A stretch of 6,181 bases of DNA from an uncultured delta proteobacterium (GTDB lineage: Bacteria; Myxococcota_A; Bradymonadia; REDH01): positions 1 to 6,181 of the forward strand of contig CAIQPA010000115.1 in the NCBI GenBank assembly GCA_903873545.1. The letters are read 5' to 3'. Below are positions 1 to 5,579 of the stretch, one piece after another. Under the pieces are notes generated by a model, which made no database searches, had not been told where the DNA came from, and saw only the letters and a program-made list of their open reading frames with translations. A program made the position numbers and the translations under genes. Position 1 is the stretch's first letter, and the number at the start of each line of letters is the position of its first letter.

Positions 1-879
1 CAGCCAGAGGAGGGTGGAGACAACGACCGCCCGTGCGGCGAAGAGCTCGGCCACACCATAGGCGTGGCAGAGACTGAAGACCGCAACGCCCACCGGCGTC
101 GTCGCCTGCGCCACAACGACGGCCCGGTCGGTGTCGGTCAGCGACATCGGCATGTAGTGCACGACCGCAAGCGCCAGCAGTCCAGCCCCCGCGGTCTTCA
201 GTACCGTTGTCCCAACGATGCCGCGGTCGGGCGCCACCACAGCGCCGCGATGACGCCAGAGGTAGAGGCCCATCGCAACGAGCGCGACGGGCGAGGCAGC
301 AGCGCCCAGCGGCGACAGCATCGCCACCGCCTGCAGCTTGATGGAGGCCGGCAGGTAGCGGGCGGCGATGCCGATCCAGGGCGCCCAGACGATGGGCATA
401 CGGAGGGTCTCCGCAAGCACGCTTCGGTTGCTGGCCTGTGGCGAGGCCCGCCGCAGCAGCACCGGCATCACCGCCATGCCGAGCAGCAGGTGAAGGGTCG
501 CAATGCCCACTGCGCGCCGGCTCCCCGCGCCCCCTGCCAGCGCCGTGCAGAAGGGGATCCCGATGTAGGCGCTGTTGCCGTAGATGAGCGCGCAGAAGGC
601 GGCCGTCCGGTGCGCTGCGTCGCGGAAGAAGCGCGAGGCAGCCCAGGCGAAGGGAAGCCAGAGCAGCCAGACCGCCGCGGCCGACAGCAGCGCCGGCGCC
701 ACGCTATCGGTCTGCTCCTCCTTGAGCAGCAGCACCACAATCCAGACAGGAAAGGCGAGCGTGATCGCAAAGCGGTTCAGCACCTCTGCCGCCGCCTCGC
801 TGTCGCGGAAGACGCCAAGCGCACCGGCAAGCGCGCCGAACCCAACCAGGCCGGCAAGGATGAGCACTGCTGCAGTCAT
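1..879 (-). CDS. AEC-family (auxin efflux carrier-like) permease, C-terminus cut by window edge
   Basis: Inner-membrane secondary transporter of the AEC family, whose bacterial members export or import small organic acids or related solutes; the substrate cannot be read here. Translation from the ATG at 879-877 gives 293 residues with no stop before base 1. About 10 hydrophobic segments are visible, starting with MTAAVLILAGLVGFGALAG. The family signature YGNSAYIGIP lies at residues 100-109, at the re-entrant part of the first half. The second half shows LRMPIVWAPWIGI (159-171), a segment of the form SPLGAAASPVALVAMGLYL, and a C-terminal ATTPVGVAVF followed by a TM segment ending STLLWL. Family members are usually 300-320 aa, so only about 10-25 residues are missing. 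The gene lies 27 nt behind the lipoprotein gene on the same strand and is probably cotranscribed. A GGGGGG ribosome site sits 6 nt before the ATG but is buried in a hairpin. Family is confident; substrate unknown. Confidence 0.9.
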   Translation of the reverse strand, partial: MTAAVLILAGLVGFGALAGALGVFRDSEAAAEVLNRFAITLAFPVWIVVLLLKEEQTDSVAPALLSAAAVWLLWLPFAWAASRFFRDAAHRTAAFCALIYGNSAYIGIPFCTALAGGAGSRRAVGIATLHLLLGMAVMPVLLRRASPQASNRSVLAETLRMPIVWAPWIGIAARYLPASIKLQAVAMLSPLGAAASPVALVAMGLYLWRHRGAVVAPDRGIVGTTVLKTAGAGLLALAVVHYMPMSLTDTDRAVVVAQATTPVGVAVFSLCHAYGVAELFAARAVVVSTLLWL

Positions 880-883
880 GACA

Positions 884-907
884 GGCCCCCCGCCACCGCT
901 GGGGGCC
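884..907 (-). promoter_or_regulatory. GC hairpin in the intercistronic gap that buries the permease ribosome binding site
   Basis: Bases 884-890 (GGCCCCC on plus) and 901-907 (GGGGGCC) form a perfect 7-bp all-GC stem with a 10-nt loop. In the minus-strand mRNA the stem begins at the last base of the lipoprotein stop codon (TAG, 909-907), and its 3' arm is the G-run that serves as Shine-Dalgarno for the permease. No U-tract follows, so it does not look like an intrinsic terminator. A ribosome finishing the upstream gene would open it, which suggests translational coupling. The pairing is seen; the function is inferred. Confidence 0.55.
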
Positions 908-3075
908 TACTCGGCAAGAATCGCCTCGATCTCTCGCCGGAGTTCACGAACACCCGCCAGCACGAAGAGCCTGGCCGGTGCCTCATTCGACATCGGAATG
1001 GCCTCAATGGTCACCGTTCGCGCCTCAGCATCGGAGTACCACTCCACCTCATGCAGCAGGCCGTCGAGGCCCACCTCGAAGAGGTCGGTGAGCCGCTGCT
1101 CCGGGGCCAGTTTCACAGTCACCCGCGCCTCGGTCTCGCCGAAGGTCCAGTGCGGCACCTCCTCGGGGAAGAGCGCATTGCGGAGGCAGAGCGCGTCGGT
1201 CACCGACGAGGTGGTGTTAAGATTCAGCAGCGGCAGGACGATGCCCGCCCGCGCCGTGATGGTCTGCGCCAAGACCTCGCCCGACAGCACCGTCGCCTGG
1301 TGCGACAGGTCGCCCTCGCGCAGCATGTTTCGCACCGCGCGGAAGGCCTTGTTCGATGCCCCGATCGCCTCCCACGACCGCGGCGCGGCGGCGGCCTCCT
1401 CCAGCGAGGTCTGGAACCACATCAACCCCTTGGCGCCCGCCGCCATCGCGGAGAAGGCCTGAAAAATGACCTCCTGCGGCGCGGGCTGCCGATGAAACAC
1501 CTCGGTACCGCGCGTCAGGTTCCACCCGCTGTGGAGCCCCTGCGCATACTGCCAAGTCGGCAACGGCATCATGTTCTCGCGCGTGTTGCGCAGAAAGTCG
1601 TAGGCGCCGAGCAGCTGGATGGGCGCCCCGTCCTCGGTGATGTGGGGCGCGCAGGCGGCGATGTAGTAGTCGATGCCCTGGATGTCGGCGATGCCGGCGA
1701 AGGTGCCCACATGGCCATGTGTCTTGGCGCCGTTGTAGACAGGAAGCTCCGGGTGCATCGACCAGAGCTGGCGGGTCTCTCGTGCCTTGAGATTGGGGCG
1801 AGAGAGGCCATCTGCGTCGTAAATCTCGCCGTCAACCTCGTCACCAATCAGGAAGCCCGCCGCGCGCGACGTCTCGAGGAGACCGGTGCCGGCGTCGGGT
1901 GACGAGAGGTAGTCGTCGCCGATGAGAACGCGGTAGTCGCTCCGCTGCGGCGCGATGCGGTTGAGCACCTCCGGCGTGGGCGCGTTGCACCGGCTGTTCC
2001 AGTAGAGATAGAAGGTGTCGAACCCTGCATCGAGGTGCTGGGTGAGCGCGGCCGAGTCGGCCTCGGTCGTCGGCACGGGGCACTCGTCCGAGACAGGCCA
2101 GGCCTCAATCGGGAAGAACTCCGGAACCACGCGCCCGGCCCCCACCGACGCGACACCCGTGCCGTCGTCCAGCGCCACGGTCCAGGCCGCGCCCGGCTTG
2201 AGCGGCTCGCAGAGCTTGAGCTCTGCCCGAACAGACGCCCCAGGCGCGATGGGGCCGCTTAGCCCGCAAACCTCACTCGCATCATAGCGGATGCCATTGA
2301 CCGTGATCGCGCGGATGCTCGCCTCTCGCTCAGCCCGGTTCTGTACATGGATGAGCAGCCGTGTCCCCTCGTTTGCTGTGGTCACGTAGGTGATGGGCAG
2401 GGTGGTCGTCGCCATGACCACGCGCTCGCCCAGCGCCTCACCCTCTTCGGTCACAATGGCCACCTTATGGATGCTCCCTTCGTCCCATGCGTCAGAACGG
2501 CTGTGCAGGCTCAGCCAGATCGGCTGGCCGGCGACCACCTCCTCTGGCCAGACATGGTACCACTCCATCGTCGGGTTCTGCGCCCCGACTTCGGCTTCGA
2601 GGTCGCGCTCATCCACAAGCACGCTCCGGACCCGGCCCGATACAGCTGCGATGCCGGCAATCTGAACCCGTCCGCCAGAACGTGGCGGGTCGGTGAACTC
2701 GGGGTAGAGCCGCTCGTCGAGCGAGGCGTCTTTGCGCAGCATCGCGTAGGTCGTCAGGTCTGTCGCCGATGAGCAGATGGGAGGCGCCGCCTCGCAGAAG
2801 ACGGCAGGGTCGAAGGGCCGGCGATAGTCGCCCTCTGGCGTCGGCGTCGTATCGACAGGCGTCGTGTCTGCGCCGCTCCCCGAGCCGTCCGCCGCTGTAT
2901 CTTCGGTGGTGTCTTCGGCGCTGCCATCCGGCTCCGTGTCGGCCTCCGTGTCGGCCCCGGTGTCTGCGACCGCGCTGTCCTCCACGGCCGTATCCGCTTC
3001 GGCTCCGCCCGACTTCGCATCATCCCCACAGGCCGCCAGCAGCAGCAACAGGCTCCAGTTCCAAGCAGGCTTCAT
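907..3075 (-). CDS. Secreted lipoprotein with TIM-barrel, glycoside-hydrolase-like core (function unknown)
   Basis: A 722-aa predicted lipoprotein. Residues 1-15 (MKPAWNWSLLLLLAA) are a short signal peptide, and Cys16 is the lipidated residue, followed by GDD. Residues 17-82 are a disordered acidic linker of Asp, Glu, Thr, Ala and Ser. Residues about 90-320 look beta-rich, with the cysteine pairs 94/101 and 270/289 possibly forming disulfides. Residues about 340-560 read like a TIM barrel: strand-like DTFYLYW (353-359), YRVLIGDDYL (381-390), GFLIGDEVDG (407-416), QGIDYYIA (466-473), LPTWQYAQG (505-513) and KGLMWFQ (549-555). Glu413 in the GDE motif is the natural candidate acid/base residue, as in several glycoside hydrolase clans; I cannot place a clear second catalytic Glu. 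Residues about 590-710 look like a C-terminal beta-sandwich. I chose the ATG at 3075 because it gives a proper signal peptide and has GAGGGA 6 nt upstream. The ATG at 3198 would add 41 residues that hide the signal and would overlap tcdA. It is certainly a coding gene; enzymatic activity is a guess. Confidence 0.88.
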   Translation of the reverse strand: MKPAWNWSLLLLLAACGDDAKSGGAEADTAVEDSAVADTGADTEADTEPDGSAEDTTEDTAADGSGSGADTTPVDTTPTPEGDYRRPFDPAVFCEAAPPICSSATDLTTYAMLRKDASLDERLYPEFTDPPRSGGRVQIAGIAAVSGRVRSVLVDERDLEAEVGAQNPTMEWYHVWPEEVVAGQPIWLSLHSRSDAWDEGSIHKVAIVTEEGEALGERVVMATTTLPITYVTTANEGTRLLIHVQNRAEREASIRAITVNGIRYDASEVCGLSGPIAPGASVRAELKLCEPLKPGAAWTVALDDGTGVASVGAGRVVPEFFPIEAWPVSDECPVPTTEADSAALTQHLDAGFDTFYLYWNSRCNAPTPEVLNRIAPQRSDYRVLIGDDYLSSPDAGTGLLETSRAAGFLIGDEVDGEIYDADGLSRPNLKARETRQLWSMHPELPVYNGAKTHGHVGTFAGIADIQGIDYYIAACAPHITEDGAPIQLLGAYDFLRNTRENMMPLPTWQYAQGLHSGWNLTRGTEVFHRQPAPQEVIFQAFSAMAAGAKGLMWFQTSLEEAAAAPRSWEAIGASNKAFRAVRNMLREGDLSHQATVLSGEVLAQTITARAGIVLPLLNLNTTSSVTDALCLRNALFPEEVPHWTFGETEARVTVKLAPEQRLTDLFEVGLDGLLHEVEWYSDAEARTVTIEAIPMSNEAPARLFVLAGVRELRREIEAILAE
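2830..3027 (-). repeat. Degenerate low-complexity repeat encoding the acidic DT/DTE linker
   Basis: This stretch encodes residues 17-82 of the lipoprotein. It is built from imperfect short units encoding ADT, EDT, DTE and DTTP, seen on the plus strand as recurring gtgtcggc, gtgtct and gtcgtatc-like words. Such linkers commonly tether a lipidated N-terminus to a folded extracytoplasmic domain. The DNA repeats are degenerate, not a perfect tandem array, so it is protein-level low complexity more than a true satellite, although recombination between units could change linker length. Confidence 0.7.
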
Positions 3076-3081
3076 CGCGCG

Positions 3082-3087
3082 TCCCTC
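3082..3087 (-). promoter_or_regulatory. Ribosome binding site that fixes the lipoprotein start
   Basis: On the minus strand GAGGGA lies 6 nt before the ATG at 3075. It is the clearest Shine-Dalgarno sequence in the window, and together with the lipobox signal peptide it supports this start over the upstream in-frame ATG at 3198. Confidence 0.75.
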
Positions 3088-3103
3088 GTCTCGGTCGGTT
3101 GCA

Positions 3104-3119
3104 CCCTCCGTAGCGAGGG
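3104..3119 (-). promoter_or_regulatory. Small leader hairpin with an alternative pairing to the lipoprotein ribosome site
   Basis: In the minus-strand leader, CCCTC (3119-3115) can pair with GAGGG (3108-3104) around a 6-nt loop. The same upstream arm, read as CCCTCG (3119-3114), can instead pair over 6 bases with CGAGGG (3088-3083), which contains the ribosome binding site. The two pairings exclude each other. The complementarity is seen; a regulatory switch is speculative because short G/C-rich pairings are easy to find in such DNA. Confidence 0.3.
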
Positions 3120-3143
3120 CGTTTCTGGTCATCGGCGCAACTA

Positions 3144-3152
3144 TGCCATAAG
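3144..3152 (+). promoter_or_regulatory. Candidate extended -10 for the tcdA operon
   Basis: On the plus strand TG-C-CATAAG resembles an extended -10 (TGn then 4/6 of TATAAT). No convincing -35 is found 16-18 nt upstream. Transcription from it would begin near 3159, leaving a leader of about 30 nt before the ATG at 3188. It overlaps the candidate -10 of the divergent operon, so RNA polymerase could probably not occupy both at once. Low confidence. Confidence 0.25.
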
Positions 3153-3173
3153 GCGCGCGCACGCTAGCGCCAA
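3145..3173 (-). promoter_or_regulatory. Candidate sigma70-like promoter for the lipoprotein-permease operon
   Basis: On the minus strand TTGGCG (3173-3168) and TATGGC (3150-3145) are separated by exactly 17 nt. They match the -35 and -10 consensus at 4/6 and 3/6 positions. The -10 lies in the only AT-leaning patch of the intergenic region, about 70 nt upstream of the ATG, leaving a leader that contains the hairpin at 3104-3119. The match is weak, and no promoter consensus for this organism is known to me. Confidence 0.3.
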
Positions 3174-3187
3174 CCCACACAGCCCGC

Positions 3188-4015
3188 ATGACCCACACCG
3201 AGCCCGAGCACGACGAACGACTCGGCGGTATCCGACGACTCTACGGCAACGCCGCAGCCGACAGGATCGCCGCAGCTTCGGTCATGGTCATCGGCGTCGG
3301 CGGCGTTGGCTCGTGGACCGTCGAGGCGCTCGCCCGAACCGGCGTAGGCCGCCTCATCCTCGTCGACCTCGACGAGGTCTGCGTGACCAACACCAACCGG
3401 CAGGTTCACGCAGTCATGGGCAACTACGGGCGACCGAAGGTCGAGGCCATGCGCGACCGCATCGCCGCCATCGCTCCGAGCTGCAGCGCAGAGGTCATCG
3501 CCGACTTCTTCGCCGCAGACACTGCCGAAGCGATTCTCGGCCTCTCGCCCCACCTCGTCATCGACGCCATCGATGACGCCCGCGAGAAGGCCCTGCTCAT
3601 CCACCTCTGCCGCGCGCGTTCGCTGCCCATCATCGTCTCCGGCGCTGCAGGCGGCCGCAAGAACCCCGCCGCCGTTACCTCTGGCGACCTAGGCGCCACC
3701 GCCGGCGATCCCCTCCTGCGCGAGGTCCGGCGCCACCTCCGCACCACCCACGCCTGGACCGTCGCTGACCGCCAGCCGTGGGGCATCTCCGCCGTCTTCT
3801 CGCAGGAACGGGCACTCTATCCGACGCCGGAGGGCGAGGTCTGCGCTACGCCCGCAGCCGGCGCGCCCGCCCGTCTCGACTGCCGAACCGGGTTCGGCAC
3901 CTCCGCCATGGTCGTCGGCGCCGTCGGCCTCACCCTCGCCGCCCTCGCCGCGGACCTTCTCGCCTCCGGCGCTCATCCTACGAGGCAACCCTCCTCCGAC
4001 GGACGCACCTCATGA
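3188..4015 (+). CDS. tcdA: tRNA threonylcarbamoyladenosine dehydratase TcdA (CsdL/YgdL)
   Basis: E1/MoeB/ThiF-like enzyme that uses ATP to cyclise t6A at position 37 of ANN-decoding tRNAs to ct6A. The product is 275 aa, close to the 268 aa of the E. coli protein. The N-terminal RLYG (residues 17-20) precedes the Rossmann ATP-binding loop GVGGVGS (36-42). Then come Asp60/Asp62 of the adenylate site, the family hallmark VCVTNTNRQVHA (64-75) with Arg71, Lys84, and VIDAIDDA (124-131) with the adenylation-site aspartates. Toward the C-terminus lie VFSQERALYP, the cysteine-containing CATPAAG, and DCRTGFGTSAM, followed by a hydrophobic helix, as in the E. coli enzyme. ATG 3188 is the only possible start, since a stop lies in frame at 3149-3151 with no other start codon between; no clear Shine-Dalgarno precedes it. 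The stop codon overlaps the next gene's ATG (ATGA at 4012-4015). The sulfur-transfer partners CsdA/CsdE are not in the window. Confidence 0.96.
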   Translation: MTHTEPEHDERLGGIRRLYGNAAADRIAAASVMVIGVGGVGSWTVEALARTGVGRLILVDLDEVCVTNTNRQVHAVMGNYGRPKVEAMRDRIAAIAPSCSAEVIADFFAADTAEAILGLSPHLVIDAIDDAREKALLIHLCRARSLPIIVSGAAGGRKNPAAVTSGDLGATAGDPLLREVRRHLRTTHAWTVADRQPWGISAVFSQERALYPTPEGEVCATPAAGAPARLDCRTGFGTSAMVVGAVGLTLAALAADLLASGAHPTRQPSSDGRTS

Positions 4016-4746
4016 AGGCAACACGCTATCTCGATCTTCTCACCGCCGTCTTTATCACGGCATTGCTCGTCTCGAACCTCGTGGCCGCCAAGACCACCGT
4101 CCTCATGGGTTACACGATTGGCGTGGGCATCTTCGTCTTCCCCGTCTCCTACATTTTCGGCGACATCCTCACCGAGGTCTATGGCTACAAGGCCTCGCGC
4201 CGCGTCATCTGGCTTGGCTTCGCCAGCGTCGGTCTGGCAGCCGCCATCTTCCAGCTCTGCGTCCGCGCCACGCCGGCGCCCGGCTTCGCCAACCAGGCCG
4301 CCTTCGAGACCATCCTCGGCCAGAGCCCCTATGTCCTTATCGCCTCCATGATCGCCTACTTCATCGGCGAGTTCTGCAACTCCTTCATCCTGGCGAAGAT
4401 GAAGGTGATGACCCGCGGCAAGCATCTCTGGACCCGCACCGTCGGAAGCACCATCGTCGGCGAGGCCGTCGACAGCGTCATCTTCTACCCCCTCGCCTTC
4501 CTCGTGCTGCCGAGCCTTGTAGGCTTCGCTGCGGGCGTCTGGCCCGTAGAGGACGTTATCGCGGTTTGCATCAACAACTACTTCCTCAAGGTGGGCATCG
4601 AGGTCCTCGCGACGCCCGTCACCTATCTCCTCGTCGGCGCCCTCAAGCGGGCCGAGGGCGTCGATGTCTTCGACACCAACACCAACTTCAACCCCTTCCA
4701 GTTCTCGGGCGACGCAGCCGAGACGCCCCCAGGCCAACACACATGA
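4012..4746 (+). CDS. yhhQ: Queuosine precursor transporter, YhhQ/Vut1 family (DUF165)
   Basis: Inner-membrane importer of 244 aa, family-typical length, that takes up queuosine precursors (preQ0/preQ1, or queuine in some members) for modification of tRNA position 34. About six membrane segments are visible, roughly at residues 6-26, 34-56, 65-84, 107-128, 147-170 and 180-210. Family-specific blocks are VSNLVAAKT (20-28), FPVSYIFGDILTEVYGY (43-59) followed by KASRRVIWLGF (60-70), GEFCNSFILAKMK (119-131), GSTIVGEAVDS (145-155) and FYPLAF (158-163), and the C-terminal FNPF (226-229). The ATG at 4012 shares ATGA with the tcdA stop, and its own stop shares ATGA with the next start. It is therefore the middle gene of a tightly coupled operon and probably relies on termination-reinitiation. 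An in-frame ATG at 3778 would add 78 Arg-rich residues read inside tcdA and is not credible. Which precursor is carried cannot be told from sequence. Confidence 0.95.
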   Translation: MKATRYLDLLTAVFITALLVSNLVAAKTTVLMGYTIGVGIFVFPVSYIFGDILTEVYGYKASRRVIWLGFASVGLAAAIFQLCVRATPAPGFANQAAFETILGQSPYVLIASMIAYFIGEFCNSFILAKMKVMTRGKHLWTRTVGSTIVGEAVDSVIFYPLAFLVLPSLVGFAAGVWPVEDVIAVCINNYFLKVGIEVLATPVTYLLVGALKRAEGVDVFDTNTNFNPFQFSGDAAETPPGQHT

Positions 4747-5579
4747 CCCAGCGTCCCAAGCGCCCCGCAGCTCCCCGCAATGCCGATTTCTATGGAGCTC
4801 CGGTCGGCGTCGGCCCCCGCTATCAGCCTCCCGGCCCGCCTCGTCCCGCCGTTGCCGCCAGCCACACCCGTCCAGAAAAGCCGCCGCTCTCCAAGCAGGT
4901 CACCACGCTCTGGGACTACCCGTCGCAGCACTACGGTCAGGGCCAGCAGGGCAGCCAGTCCTACGAGGGGGCAACCCCCTCCTACGTCATCTGGAATGTC
5001 ATTCAGCGCTTCTCGGAGCCGGGTGCAACGGTCCTCGACCCCTTCTGCGGCTCCGGCACCACGCTCGACGTCTGCCGCGACACCGGTCGAACCGGCCTTG
5101 GCTTCGACCTCGCGCCCACCCGCCCCGACATCCAGCAGGCCGACGCACGGAGCATCCCGCTCAAGAATGCCACCGTCGACCTCGTCTTCATGGACCCGCC
5201 CTACGCAGACAACCTCGACTACTCCGACGACCCGCGCTGCATCGGAAAGCTCAAAGGCGATGGCCGCTACCAGCGCGCCATGAAGCTCGCGATCGACGAG
5301 GCGGTACGGGTGCTCCGCAACGACGGCGTCCTCGCCATCTACGTCTGCGACGTCTTCAAGAAAGACCGCCCCTTTCAGCCGCTCGGCTTCGACCTCTTCG
5401 CGGCGGCGCGGCAGTACCTCGACCCCATCGACGTCGTCGCCGTCACCCGGCACAACCGCACGCTCGAGATGGGCAACTTCCGCAAGGCCGCAGACGAGGG
5501 CAACTTCTTCCTCCGCGGCTTCAACTACCTCATGCTCTTCCGCAAGCGGGCGCCACGCCCCGATCAGACCAGCCGGTAG
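4743..5579 (+). CDS. Orphan SAM-dependent methyltransferase with DPPY motif (N6/N4 amino-MTase fold), target unknown
   Basis: A 278-aa class I methyltransferase. Residues 1-48 are a basic, proline-rich, probably disordered extension. A motif X-like stretch, TPSYVIWNVIQRFSEPG (78-94), leads into motif I DPFCGSGTT (99-107) for SAM binding. GFDLAP (120-125) supplies the ribose-binding Asp122, QADA (132-135) the adenine-binding loop, and MDPPY (150-154) the catalytic motif IV. DPPY is typical of enzymes that methylate exocyclic amino groups: N6-adenine in DNA, or adenine/guanine amino groups in RNA. Motif order is X-I-IV, as in the gamma class and in RNA enzymes, not the IV-X-I order of most N6_N4_Mtase proteins. 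Little room remains for a separate target-recognition domain. The conserved-looking tail has RHNRTLEMGNFRKA and FFLRGFNYLMLF. The start ATG at 4743 overlaps the yhhQ stop. No restriction endonuclease is nearby. Fold is confident; the substrate could be DNA, tRNA or rRNA. Confidence 0.87.
   Translation: MTQRPKRPAAPRNADFYGAPVGVGPRYQPPGPPRPAVAASHTRPEKPPLSKQVTTLWDYPSQHYGQGQQGSQSYEGATPSYVIWNVIQRFSEPGATVLDPFCGSGTTLDVCRDTGRTGLGFDLAPTRPDIQQADARSIPLKNATVDLVFMDPPYADNLDYSDDPRCIGKLKGDGRYQRAMKLAIDEAVRVLRNDGVLAIYVCDVFKKDRPFQPLGFDLFAAARQYLDPIDVVAVTRHNRTLEMGNFRKAADEGNFFLRGFNYLMLFRKRAPRPDQTSR

Noticed and set aside
884..907. Hairpin after the lipoprotein as a rho-independent terminator
   Set aside because: The GC stem is not followed by a U-tract; the next bases are TGTCATG, which include the permease start.
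64..1902. Long plus-strand open frame (612 codons) antisense to the permease and lipoprotein genes
   Set aside because: It spans two convincing genes on the other strand, its product is Arg/His/Gly-rich without motifs, and it is the usual shadow frame of GC-rich coding DNA.
3076..3198. Upstream ATG at 3198 as start of the lipoprotein
   Set aside because: It adds 41 residues before a perfect lipobox signal, overlaps tcdA by 11 nt and ignores the GAGGGA site in front of the ATG at 3075.
3778..4011. N-terminal extension of the queuosine precursor transporter from an ATG at 3778
   Set aside because: The extra 78 residues are Arg/Pro-rich, read out of frame within tcdA, and are absent from the family's usual length.
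3973..4740. Acidic 255-codon minus-strand frame antisense to yhhQ
   Set aside because: It mirrors the codons of a clearly conserved membrane protein and has no recognisable motif or ribosome site.
4566..4742. N-terminal extension of the DPPY methyltransferase from an ATG at 4566
   Set aside because: The extra 59 residues are a shadow of the transporter gene; the ATGA overlap at 4743 gives a normal operon start.
4623..5453. Minus-strand 276-codon frame and plus-strand 334-codon frame (4664-5668) over the methyltransferase
   Set aside because: Both are low-complexity shadows of a gene with intact SAM motifs in the correct frame.
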